From the NCBI GenBank assembly GCA_022824225.1, contig JAJEAH010000007.1, forward strand, positions 46,613-110,612: a DNA stretch of 64,000 nucleotides, given 5' to 3'. The notes under the pieces are model-generated. The model was given only the letters and a program-made list of their open reading frames with translations, ran no database searches and was not told the origin of the DNA. Source of the stretch: Chloroflexota bacterium (GTDB lineage: Bacteria > Chloroflexota > UBA11872 > VXOZ01). Shown here one piece after another: positions 54,602 through 62,412 of this stretch (positions are counted from its first letter, which is position 1; every line of letters starts with the position of its first letter). The position numbers were made by a program, and so were the translations under genes.

Positions 54602-54693
54602 GGAGAGGTGTCCGAGTGGTTGAAGGAGATCGTCTCGAAAACGATTACGCCCCCAAAAGGGTGTCGTGGGTTCGAATCCCACCCTCTCCGCCA
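54602..54693 (+). tRNA. tRNA-Ser (anticodon CGA)
   Basis: 92 nt with encoded CCA. Acceptor GGAGAGG/CCTCTCC, D arm with GTCCGAGTGGTTGAAGG, anticodon stem ATCGT/ACGAT around CT-CGA-AA, long class II variable arm (ACGCCCCCAAAAGGGTGT) and T arm GTGGG-TTCGAAT-CCCAC. Decodes UCG. Confidence 0.97.
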
Positions 54694-54747
54694 AACTCAC
54701 GTGAGCGCACGCCAACTGCGTAGCGCGCTCACATTCATGCTTGCCCG

Positions 54748-55146
54748 ATGCGGCTCAACACAATGTCCGGTACAACCCCAACGTTTATCCGGCTCATTCC
54801 TATCCTTCACGTGCGAGATCTCGACGCGGAAGTTGCCTTCTACCAGCATCTCGGCTTAGAGATCTCCTACCAGGGCGATGAGTTTCCCGGTTTCGTCGCC
54901 TTGCGCTGCGCGGCTTTCGAATTTGGGTTGCAGGCGCAGGACGACTTCACTCCCCACCGCGCCAACACATGCTTTGCGTGGCAAATGGAAGTGGATAGCT
55001 TCCAAGCTGTACTGGATGTGTGCCGAGCGAACGGTTATGCGTTCAGCGAGCCCCACTGCTACTGGGAGGAAAGAGACTCTTGGGAGATGCGAATTCAGAC
55101 CCCCAACGGTTGGACTTTGTGCCTGGAGACGTACGGGTGGAAATAG
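54748..55146 (+). CDS. VOC (glyoxalase/bleomycin-resistance) superfamily protein
   Basis: 132 residues (127 if ATG 54763 is used; neither has a clear Shine-Dalgarno). Vicinal-oxygen-chelate fold: FIRLIPILHVRDLDAEVAFYQHLGLEIS opens the first beta-alpha-beta unit, and SWEMRIQTPNGWTLCLETYGW closes the second with the family-typical D/TPxGxxLxLxE. Function may be bleomycin binding, dioxygenase or lyase; unassignable here. Directly follows the tRNA-Ser gene. Confidence 0.78.
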   Translation: MRLNTMSGTTPTFIRLIPILHVRDLDAEVAFYQHLGLEISYQGDEFPGFVALRCAAFEFGLQAQDDFTPHRANTCFAWQMEVDSFQAVLDVCRANGYAFSEPHCYWEERDSWEMRIQTPNGWTLCLETYGWK

Positions 55147-55396
55147 CGCGGCCGGAGGGCTCTGGCGACCATCGCCTTTAGCTGCGACATGCGTGTCGAC
55201 CTCAAAGTCGGGCGAAGGGTGAACGGCGATAGCTCCGCAAATGCCACACAAGCCACCGGTGGGCGCTGCAAGACGGCCAATCCAAGTAAGCGGCGCGCCG
55301 GCTCTACTTCCCCCGGCTAGCCGCAATTCCCTGCCCCCCACGGGGCGCGAAGAGACGAACGATTCAGATTAGGCCGCGGAAACGGAGTTTCGGCCC

Positions 55397-55813
55397 GTGA
55401 ATCGGACAGCCAAGGCTACACTGCCCACCCTCTTTCCGTACCTGAGCTATCAAGACCCTGGCGCCGCGCTTGACTGGCTGGCCGAAGCCTTTGGCTTCGT
55501 GAAATTGCTGGAGTTCCGCGATCCCGCGGGGTACGTCGTGCACGCGGAGATGGGTTTTGGCAACGGCGCGATCATGCTTGGCGCCGCCGTCCACACGCCA
55601 ACTGAACACACGCGCCGCACAGCGCCTGCCAAGCACGGGGTTTATGTCTATGTAGAAGACGTGGACGCCCACTGCGCCCGGGCGCAGGCCGCGGGCGCGC
55701 GCATTGTCATCCCGCCGGAAGACACGGAATGGGGCTCGCGCCGGTACCGCGCCCTGGACCCGGAGGGCTACGAGTGGAGTTTCGGCAATTACCGCCCAAC
55801 GCCGCAGGCCTAG
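55397..55813 (+). CDS. VOC superfamily protein (PhnB/glyoxalase-like)
   Basis: 138 residues, GTG start. LFPYLSYQDPGAALDWLAEAFGF, HAEMGFGNGAIMLG and VYVYVEDVDAHCARAQAAGA, ending RRYRALDPEGYEWSFGNYRP. This is the pattern of PhnB/YdeM-like VOC proteins in which WSF replaces the metal Glu region, so a non-enzymatic binding role is possible. Second of three VOC genes in 2.4 kb. Confidence 0.8.
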   Translation: MNRTAKATLPTLFPYLSYQDPGAALDWLAEAFGFVKLLEFRDPAGYVVHAEMGFGNGAIMLGAAVHTPTEHTRRTAPAKHGVYVYVEDVDAHCARAQAAGARIVIPPEDTEWGSRRYRALDPEGYEWSFGNYRPTPQA

Positions 55814-55901
55814 TCTGCCATCCAACCGGGCTCCGGATCGGCAACAGCACTCGGCGGAACGCACCGGCTAGCAGGCGGGCAGGCAGGAACAGGACGTACC
55901 C

Positions 55902-56474
55902 ATGCCACCAGAACCGCACCCACAGCAAGACCTTCGGACGTACGTCGCCTTATTGCGGGGCATCAACGTGGGCGGTCGCCGGAAAATCAAGATGGCTGAC
56001 CTGCGCGCCGCCTTTGCCGACCTGGGCTATGCAAACGTCAAGACGGTGCTCGCAAGCGGCAACGTGCTCTTCGACGCCGCAGACCAAGAGTGCTCCACCT
56101 TGGCCCGGACGCTCGAGCAGGGCCTGCGCCCAACGCTTGGCGACGGGTTGCGCATCCTGGTGCGCACTATTGCCGAGATGGCGGACCTGCTGGCTGCCGA
56201 CCCCTTTCGGGACCTTCCGGCCGGCGCACAGACGAAGTTCTACGTGACCTTCTTGCCGGTCCCGGCGCGTCCCGCGCCGCCCCAGCCTGCTGAGCGTTCT
56301 GCCAGCGCCGCGGCGTTCGTTGGGTCCGCCAAGCGAGAAGTGTTCAGCGCCATAGACGTCTCGCGCGGGCGCGGCTCGATCGACCTCATTGCGCAAATCG
56401 AGCAGCAGTACGGCAAGGTCGTCACAACCCGCACGTGGCAGACTGTGGCGCACATCGTTGCCGCAGCCTCTTGA
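55902..56474 (+). CDS. DUF1697 family protein
   Basis: 190 residues. The family hallmark YVALLRGINVGGRRKIKMAD is at residues ~13-32, followed by ANVKTVLASGNVLFDA and the usual alpha/beta body, ending VVTTRTWQTVAHIVA (NxxT/RTWxT motif). Widespread, uncharacterised cytosolic family. ATG 55902 has AGGAACAGGACG upstream. Surrounded by VOC genes; no functional clue from context. Confidence 0.85.
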   Translation: MPPEPHPQQDLRTYVALLRGINVGGRRKIKMADLRAAFADLGYANVKTVLASGNVLFDAADQECSTLARTLEQGLRPTLGDGLRILVRTIAEMADLLAADPFRDLPAGAQTKFYVTFLPVPARPAPPQPAERSASAAAFVGSAKREVFSAIDVSRGRGSIDLIAQIEQQYGKVVTTRTWQTVAHIVAAAS

Positions 56475-56706
56475 CCCGCGTCCGAGTTGCCGCGAACGAT
56501 CCAATAGCAAGGGAATGTGGATGGGCGGCAATGCCGGCTCGGGGCGCAAGCCGTCCAACGGCCGGGCGCAAAGCAACCGGTGAAACCGCAAACGCAGAGC
56601 CGCTCAGAAGGACCGTCACAGTTTTGGCCGTGTGGCAACACAACAGCGGCCCGGCTTGCCGCCTGAAGGCAAAGCCGGCACACAGCACAGGAGGAGAGTG
56701 CGAATT

Positions 56707-57096
56707 ATGTCACGTATAGTCCACTTCGAAGTCCATGCCGCCGAACCGGAGCGCGCCATACGCTTCTACACGAGCATGTTCGACTGGGATTTCATCAAGT
56801 GGGAAGGGCCGGTGGACTATTGGCTCATTCGTACCGGCCCGGAAGACGAGCCCGGCATCGACGGCGGTCTCGCGCGGCGGCGGGGAGTGCCGCCGGAGGA
56901 AGGCGCTGCCGTGAACTGCTACACGTGCGTCGTGCAGGTCGCGGACCTGGACGCGTGCCTGAAGAAGATCCCGGCGGCGGGCGGCTCCATCGCCTTGCCC
57001 AAAATGGCAGTGCCAGGGGTGGGGTGGACCGCCTACGGCAAGGATACGGAAGGGAACATCTTTGGCATGATGCAGCCCGACCCGAACGCGGCATAA
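56707..57096 (+). CDS. VOC superfamily protein
   Basis: 129 residues. MSRIVHFEVHAAEPERAIRF begins the first module with the metal His; VGWTAYGKDTEGNIFGMMQP ends the second, of the KDTEGNxFGL type seen in many glyoxalase-like hypothetical proteins. ATG 56707 has AGGAGGAGAGTGCG upstream, so the ORF-track start 56632 is rejected. Third VOC gene of the cluster. Confidence 0.85.
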   Translation: MSRIVHFEVHAAEPERAIRFYTSMFDWDFIKWEGPVDYWLIRTGPEDEPGIDGGLARRRGVPPEEGAAVNCYTCVVQVADLDACLKKIPAAGGSIALPKMAVPGVGWTAYGKDTEGNIFGMMQPDPNAA

Positions 57097-57165
57097 TGTC
57101 AGCCGTCGGGCCGGTTGCCTGGGGCGTGCGGCTGCGGGAATTCCGGCCCGGTCGAAGCGCTAGCG

Positions 57166-57612
57166 TTACGTAGCCGCGACCGGAACCTGCTCGCCCTGCA
57201 CTTTGGTATAGACCCGCCGGGCCAGGTCGCCTGCGATAGGCGCCGGTTGACCCAGCCGGACGCTCTCTTCCACGTAGTCGTAGAGTTCGTCGATGTCTTC
57301 CTTGGCATTCAAGCGCTGGAACCACAGACCCCTGCCAAACAGGTAGAGAAACGCATTGTTGCCCAGGGCGCAATTGCCCAGACAGCCGCCGCCGTCGTCT
57401 GCCGTGAACACAATGTCCACCTGGCCCGCTATGCCGCGGCGGCGCGCTTCCCGGAGATAGTGGGCCTTATCGATCTTTGGAAACGTAATGCCGTTGCCGC
57501 AGCAACACGCCTCGCAAACGAAGAGGACACCGGCAATCGTTTGGATTACTTCCTGGTCTCCATCCAGCGTGGGCACAATCATGAGATCGGGACGACCGGG
57601 GATACCCTTCAT
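57166..57612 (-). CDS. Thioredoxin-like [2Fe-2S] ferredoxin-family protein
   Basis: 148 residues. VLFVCEACCCGNG and DDGGGCLGNCALGNN place Cys pairs as in thioredoxin-fold ferredoxins (first pair in the N-terminal half, second pair after ~45 residues), followed by AFLYLFGRGLWFQRLN and a helical tail. ATG 57612 has AAGGAAG upstream. It may carry electrons or bind another metal; the extra Cys in CEACCCG is odd. A tandem 16-bp repeat with a palindrome sits 70-100 bp upstream and may regulate it. Confidence 0.7.
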   Translation of the reverse strand: MKGIPGRPDLMIVPTLDGDQEVIQTIAGVLFVCEACCCGNGITFPKIDKAHYLREARRRGIAGQVDIVFTADDGGGCLGNCALGNNAFLYLFGRGLWFQRLNAKEDIDELYDYVEESVRLGQPAPIAGDLARRVYTKVQGEQVPVAAT

Positions 57613-57681
57613 TAATTCTTCCTTACCTTGCGGGCTGCGCGCTCATTTCGAGCCGGCTGATTCTGTAAAGTGTAAGAACCT

Positions 57682-57724
57682 CGGTCGAGCGAGCGCTCGG
57701 TCGAGCGAGCGCTCGGTTGAGCGG
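57682..57724 (-). promoter_or_regulatory. Tandem 16-bp repeat with internal palindrome upstream of the ferredoxin-like gene
   Basis: CGGTCGAGCGAGCGCT occurs twice head to tail (57682-57697 and 57698-57713), then a partial third unit CGGTTGAGCGG. Each unit contains the palindrome GAGCGCTC. Placement 70-110 bp before the ATG suggests operator sites, for example of TetR type, but no regulator gene is next to it. Confidence 0.45.
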
Positions 57725-57829
57725 TCGCCGGTGAGGGCAGGACACCCACACCCATCGCGACGAGCCGGGGATCTCTTCCCAAAGCTACCAGAATCTGCGA
57801 ATGGTTGTCAACTACGGCGGGCCGCGCTC

Positions 57830-57859
57830 TTGACGATTCTCCCCGCCTCATGGTATAAC
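57830..57859 (+). promoter_or_regulatory. Promoter of the ilv-leu operon leader
   Basis: TTGACG (57830-57835), 18-bp spacer, TATAAC (57854-57859). Transcription would start near 57866, about 45 nt before the leader peptide and 330 nt before the attenuator terminator. Confidence 0.7.
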
Positions 57860-57909
57860 GTACTAGCCGTACGCTGGGATAGGATAACCGGAGAATAACA
57901 GAAGCTGCT

Positions 57910-58005
57910 GTGAACCCCGCAGGGATTGCCAAGAGCCTCGCGCTACGCGGCGGCCACAAGCCTGAGTTGTGGCCGGTCGTATTGATGATTCTTGTAGCCG
58001 CCTAG
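57910..58005 (+). CDS. ilv operon leader peptide (31 residues)
   Basis: Too short for the ORF track. GTG 57910 to TAG 58003-58005 encodes a 31-residue peptide whose C-terminus is ELWPVVLMILVAA. Six of seven consecutive codons (GTC GTA TTG ATG ATT CTT GTA) are for Val, Leu and Ile, several of them AT-rich codons uncommon in this GC-rich genome. This is how ribosome-stalling leaders of ilv attenuators look. The start is uncertain (GTG 57910, or ATG 57985 giving only MILVAA); GGAG lies 17 nt upstream and AGAAG closer. Downstream, GGAACGG (58045-58051) duplicates the terminator 3' arm and could act as antiterminator. Confidence 0.75.
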   Translation: MNPAGIAKSLALRGGHKPELWPVVLMILVAA

Positions 58006-58197
58006 GCGGCATGAGAGCATATTACACAACACACACGCAACAACGGAACGGCAGCACTTCCCAGCAGCGCGTAGAGAATTGATGCATTCACAGGACTAGG
58101 GTCGCCAAACGGACGGCACATTCAAGCAGGCGGCTGTGATGCACACCACTGATAGCGACAACGCACACTGTACGCAGAGCAGAAGATCTTGGGAATG

Positions 58198-58226
58198 CCC
58201 GTTCCAGGCTAAGGAACGGGTTTTTT
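58198..58226 (+). terminator. ilv operon attenuator terminator
   Basis: CCCGTTCC / GGAACGGG stem with a 7-nt loop and six T residues: a strong intrinsic terminator placed before all structural genes of the operon. The upstream copy of GGAACGG (58045-58051) can pair with CCGTTCC instead, giving the mutually exclusive fold expected of attenuation. Confidence 0.85.
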
Positions 58227-58266
58227 GTTGCTTTGGGGCCCAGGACGCAAGGATTGCCAAGCAGTG

Positions 58267-58608
58267 TTGAGCGATTATTCGGAGACATCCGCAGACATCG
58301 GCGCAGACGTTGAGCACGCGCCGCCAGCCATGCGCTGGAGCAGGCGGGCGCTGCTCATGGCCGGCGTGGCGTTCTCGGCTGCCATACTGGTGCTGGGGGC
58401 GCTTGCGATCGCGCTGCTGGGCACATCCATCGCGCTCATTACCGGCCTGGTGGAGGGGAACCGGGAAGCGGCCGCGGTTGCCCTGGCAGAAATCTGGCGC
58501 CTGAGCCCGCTCTTGCTGGCGGCGGAATTCGTGCTGGCGTGGCTGCTGGTAGCGCTCGTGCTCATCGTGCGCCGCGCTCTAGCCAAGTATGGCATGGAAG
58601 TTCCCTGA
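58267..58608 (+). CDS. Small membrane protein at the head of the ilv operon
   Basis: 113 residues if TTG 58267 is the start (ATG 58330 would give 92). Two hydrophobic segments: ALLMAGVAFSAAILVLGALA and LLLAAEFVLAWLLVALVLIV, separated by a ~30-residue loop, with basic residues RWSRR and RRALAKYG at the flanks. No family recognised. Lies between the attenuator and ilvB, so its expression should follow the operon. It could be a transporter accessory protein or unrelated. The 269-bp gap to ilvB has no further clear element. Confidence 0.55.
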   Translation: MSDYSETSADIGADVEHAPPAMRWSRRALLMAGVAFSAAILVLGALAIALLGTSIALITGLVEGNREAAAVALAEIWRLSPLLLAAEFVLAWLLVALVLIVRRALAKYGMEVP

Positions 58609-58877
58609 GACCGGCCCAGCACACGCCGCAATCCCTTAACAGCGGCCGGTTGGACGAGTATCATGAAGTGGATGAAAACTGTGACACTGATGGAGGCAGG
58701 AACCTATATGGTAGAGCGCAGCCCCTCGCCGGGCGTCGCTGTGCCTTATGGGGCAGTAGGCTGCGGCCAGACCCAACTGGGCTGAATGCAGCCAAGGAGA
58801 TGGCGCGCACGCCGCTCTCCCTCGATAGCCGATTTCGATAATTCTGGTGAACGAGCGAAGCAAGAGGTAGGAAACTG

Positions 58878-60581
58878 ATGAAACGTACCGGAGCAGAGAT
58901 CATCCTGGATAGCCTGGTGGCGCACGGGGTGCATTCGGTCTTTGGGTATCCGGGCGGCGCGTGTTTGCCGCTCTACGACGCCCTGTACCACTACCAGGAC
59001 AGGCTCAACCACATTCTCGTGCGCCACGAACAAGGCGCGGCTTTTGCCGCGGACGGCTATGCCCGCGCCAGCGGCGACGTCGGCGTCTGCATCGCCACCA
59101 GCGGTCCCGGCGTCACCAACCTCGTCACCGGCATTGCCGGCGCCCACATGGACTCCGTCCCAGTGGTCGCCCTGACCGGCCAGGTGCCCCGCAACCTGCT
59201 CGGCACCGACGGGTTTCAGGAGACCGACGCCACCGGCGTGATGCTGCCAATTACCAAGCACAATTGGCTCGTGATGAACGCGGAAGAACTGCCGCGCGTG
59301 ATGGAAGAAGCGTTCCACATCGCCAACACGGGCCGCAAAGGCCCCGTGCAGGTGGACGTCCCGAAGGACGTGTTCTTGGAAGAGGTAGAATTCGACGGCT
59401 TCCCGCCCCCCCGCATTCCCGGCTACAATCCCGATGAGGGGACCCAACCCGATCCCACACAGGTGCGCGCAGCCGCGGAAGTTATCTACGGCTCGGAAAA
59501 GCCAATCATCCTGGCAGGGCACGGGATCCACTATTCGGACGCCTACGACGAACTCCTGGCTTTCGCCGAGAAAGCGAATATCCCGGTCATTACCACGCTT
59601 CACGGTGTTTCGTCCTTCCCGGAGAGCCATGAGCTTTCATTCGGCATGGTGGGCATGCACGGCAACCTCTACGCCAATTGGGCCGTGGATCGGGCGGACC
59701 TGCTCATCGCATTGGGCATGCGCTTCGACGACCGCGTCACCGGCCGGTTGGAGGACTTTGCCACCAACGCCCGCATCATACACGTGGACATCGACCCCGC
59801 GGAGATCGGCAAGAATGTCGCCACCGACGTGGGCATCGTGGCCGATCTCAAGCCCACGATTCGCGCGCTCACTGACGAAATCGAGCGCCTGGACCACACG
59901 CCTTGGGTCAAGCAGATTTGCCAGTGGCGCGAAGACCATCCCAGCTTGGCGATCCGGGAGACCGAAATCGTGCTGCCGCAATGGGTTATTCGCCAGATCT
60001 ACCACATAACGAACGGCGAGGCGATTGTGGTCACCGACGTGGGCCAGGCCCAAATGTGGGCGGCGCAGCACTTCTGGTACGACCGGCGCAACACGTTCTT
60101 CTCGTCGGGCGGCCTCGGCGCTATGGGCTACGCCTTCCCCGCGTCCATCGGCGTCAAGTATGCGCGGCCCAACGAGCAGGTCTGGTGCATCATTGGCGAC
60201 GGCGGTTTCCAAATGACTCTCCAAGACCTCGCGGTGGTCCGCGAGCACGACGTAGACGTCAAGATTGCCATCATCAACAACAACCATCTCGGCATGATCC
60301 GCCAGTGGCAGACGCTCTTCTACGAAAGCCGCTTCATGAGCGCCAAGCTGGAGAATCCGGACTTCGTCAAGCTGGCCGAAGCCTACGGCATTCCCGGCCT
60401 GCGCGCGAGCACGAAGAGCGATGTCGTCAAGGTGCTGAAAGAGGCTGAGAAAATACCCGGTCCCGTGTTGATGGACCTGGTTGTGGACGAAGTTGAGAAA
60501 GTCTACCCGATGGTCCCGGCCGGCTCCAGTCTGGCCGAAACTATCGAGGGCGATGAAGTGGAAGAGGCACGCTACGCATGA
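58878..60581 (+). CDS. ilvB: Acetolactate synthase, large (catalytic) subunit
   Basis: 567-residue ThDP/FAD enzyme that condenses pyruvate (or pyruvate plus 2-oxobutyrate) in the first committed step of Val/Leu/Ile synthesis. The activating Glu is in LVRHEQGAAFAADGYARASG. FAD-domain motifs LIALGMRFDDRVTG and HVDIDPAEIGKN are present, and the ThDP motif IIGDGGFQMTLQDL...INNNHLGM is intact. ATG 58878 follows AGGTAGGAAACTG. Stop overlaps ilvN by 4 bp (ATGA). Confidence 0.97.
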   Translation: MKRTGAEIILDSLVAHGVHSVFGYPGGACLPLYDALYHYQDRLNHILVRHEQGAAFAADGYARASGDVGVCIATSGPGVTNLVTGIAGAHMDSVPVVALTGQVPRNLLGTDGFQETDATGVMLPITKHNWLVMNAEELPRVMEEAFHIANTGRKGPVQVDVPKDVFLEEVEFDGFPPPRIPGYNPDEGTQPDPTQVRAAAEVIYGSEKPIILAGHGIHYSDAYDELLAFAEKANIPVITTLHGVSSFPESHELSFGMVGMHGNLYANWAVDRADLLIALGMRFDDRVTGRLEDFATNARIIHVDIDPAEIGKNVATDVGIVADLKPTIRALTDEIERLDHTPWVKQICQWREDHPSLAIRETEIVLPQWVIRQIYHITNGEAIVVTDVGQAQMWAAQHFWYDRRNTFFSSGGLGAMGYAFPASIGVKYARPNEQVWCIIGDGGFQMTLQDLAVVREHDVDVKIAIINNNHLGMIRQWQTLFYESRFMSAKLENPDFVKLAEAYGIPGLRASTKSDVVKVLKEAEKIPGPVLMDLVVDEVEKVYPMVPAGSSLAETIEGDEVEEARYA

Positions 60582-61099
60582 GACACGTCATCATCGTAGA
60601 CGTTGAGGACCATCCCGGCGTCCTCAACCGGATTGCCAGCCTCTTCCGCAAGCGGGCGTACAATATCGAGAGCTTGGCCGTCGGGCACTCGCACCGCCCC
60701 GGTATTTCCCGTATGACGATTGTCGTCGCAGCGGACCACAATGAGGCGCTGCAGGTCGTAAAGCAGTTGGATAAGCTCATCGAGGTCGTGTCCATCACCG
60801 ACGTCACGGAACAGCGCCATGTCTCCCGGGAGATGGCTCTGGCCAAAGTGGCGGCGCCGGAGATGAAACGCACTGAGATCTTGCAGCTCGCAAATGTTTA
60901 CCGCGCGCAAGTGGTGGACGTATCGCCGGGCAGCATCATCTTGGAAGTAACCGGCGATGAAGACAAGATCGACTCATTTGTGGAGATCATACGCCCGTAC
61001 GGTATCCTGGAACTGACCCGCACCGGCGAAGTCGCCATGGTGCGGGGCCGGGCGATGCCAACGCCCCACGTCCTTGTGGAGGAAGGGCCGGCGGCATAG
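60578..61099 (+). CDS. ilvN: Acetolactate synthase, regulatory small subunit
   Basis: 173 residues, usual length for IlvH/IlvN. ACT domain MRHVIIVDVEDHPGVLNRIA followed by SLFRKRAYNIESLAVGHS, which binds Val for feedback inhibition, and a C-terminal domain (VDVSPGSIILEVTGDEDKID). Translationally coupled to ilvB through ATGA. Confidence 0.96.
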   Translation: MRHVIIVDVEDHPGVLNRIASLFRKRAYNIESLAVGHSHRPGISRMTIVVAADHNEALQVVKQLDKLIEVVSITDVTEQRHVSREMALAKVAAPEMKRTEILQLANVYRAQVVDVSPGSIILEVTGDEDKIDSFVEIIRPYGILELTRTGEVAMVRGRAMPTPHVLVEEGPAA

Positions 61100-61185
61100 A
61101 CCGCTCAGTGTTCGCACGCCGTAGGGGCCGCCCAGGCGCGCGTAGGAACGTCAAAAGAGTGAATGCAGCGTGAAGAGAGGGCACA

Positions 61186-62181
61186 GTGGTTCAGGTCTAC
61201 TACGACGAAGATGCAAACCTCGATCTGCTCAACGATAGGACCATCGGCATCATAGGGTACGGCAGCCAGGGACACGCCCACGCCCTGAACTTGCGCGATA
61301 GCGGGTGCTCGGTGATGGTCGGCCTCTACGAAGGGAGCAGTTCCTGGTCGAAGGTGGAGAGCGACGGTCTGCAGGTCGGAACGACGGCCGCGGTGGCGCA
61401 GCAGGCGGACCTCGTCATGATGCTGACGCCGGACACCGTGCAGCCCAGCCTCTACCAAGAGTCCATCGCGCCGCACCTGCGGGCGGGACAAGTCTTGCTC
61501 TTCGCCCACGGCTTCAACATCCACTTTCAACAAATCGTTCCCCCAGATATGGTCGACGTGAGCATGGTCGCCCCGAAAGCGCCCGGCCACCGCATGCGCG
61601 CAACGTTCGAAGAAGGCAACGGCGTGCCGGGCCTGATCGCGATCCAACAGGACGCCAGCGGCAATGCCCGTGAGTTGACCCTGGCGTACGCCAGGGGCAT
61701 TGGCTGCACCCGCGCCGGCGTGCTCAACACGACGTTCAAGGAAGAGACCGAAACCGACCTCTTCGGCGAGCAGACGGTTCTCTGCGGCGGCGTGAGCGCG
61801 CTGGTGAAGGCGGCGTTCGAGACTCTGGTCGAGGCCGGCTATCAGCCGGAAATCGCCTACTTCGAGTGCATGCACGAGCTCAAGCTCATCGTGGACCTCT
61901 TCTACCAGGGCGGCCTGAACTACATGCGCTATTCCGTAAGCGAAACGGCCGAGTACGGAGACTACAGCCGCGGCCCGCGCGTGGTAGACGACCACGTCCG
62001 AGAAACCATGCAAGAGATTCTGCGCGAGATTCAGACCGGTGAGTTTGCCCGCGAGTGGATTTTGGAGAACATGGCCGGCCGGCCCGCCTTCAACGCCCAC
62101 CGCGAAATGGACAAGGAACACCAGATAGAAACCGTGGGCAAGAACCTGCGGGCTATGATGCCATGGCTCGACCCAAAGTAA
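61186..62181 (+). CDS. ilvC: Ketol-acid reductoisomerase (class I)
   Basis: 331 residues. NAD(P)-site [21 protein letters not shown]; catalytic-domain motifs [29 protein letters not shown] (metal Glu/Asp) and [14 protein letters not shown] are present. The cofactor loop after beta2 reads GLYEGSSSW, with Tyr replacing the usual Arg of LREGS, so the NADPH/NADH preference may be shifted. GTG 61186 with AAGAGAGGGCACA upstream. Second step of the branched-chain pathway. Confidence 0.96.
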   Translation: MVQVYYDEDANLDLLNDRTIGIIGYGSQGHAHALNLRDSGCSVMVGLYEGSSSWSKVESDGLQVGTTAAVAQQADLVMMLTPDTVQPSLYQESIAPHLRAGQVLLFAHGFNIHFQQIVPPDMVDVSMVAPKAPGHRMRATFEEGNGVPGLIAIQQDASGNARELTLAYARGIGCTRAGVLNTTFKEETETDLFGEQTVLCGGVSALVKAAFETLVEAGYQPEIAYFECMHELKLIVDLFYQGGLNYMRYSVSETAEYGDYSRGPRVVDDHVRETMQEILREIQTGEFAREWILENMAGRPAFNAHREMDKEHQIETVGKNLRAMMPWLDPK

Positions 62182-62412
62182 ACACCACCAGTGAGTTGCC
62201 GGCGCCGGGCGCACCGCGCAGCCGGTTGCTCCCTGGGCAGACGCTGGGACAAGAGCAACAGGAGAGTGGTCTCAGGCCCATCCGGCGCCAAGGTTTCTCT
62301 GCCTTGGTCTGCTGGCGGGCCTGCACGCTTGCCGTGCCCCGCTCCTATTCCGGCTGAGGTGTGCGGTCCGGCATACCGTGTGTTTACTTTGGCAATGAGG
62401 GTTTAAGTCACG

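Noticed and set aside
58011-58082. 23-codon ORF beginning MRAYYTTH in the ilv leader
   Set aside because: No BCAA codons and no ribosome site; the upstream frame ending VVLMILVAA fits a leader peptide far better.
57866-58226. Orphan structured ncRNA such as tmRNA, 6S RNA or RNase P RNA
   Set aside because: No GAGGAAAGTC (RNase P) and no tRNA-like end (tmRNA). The leader peptide and terminator explain the transcript as an ilv attenuator.
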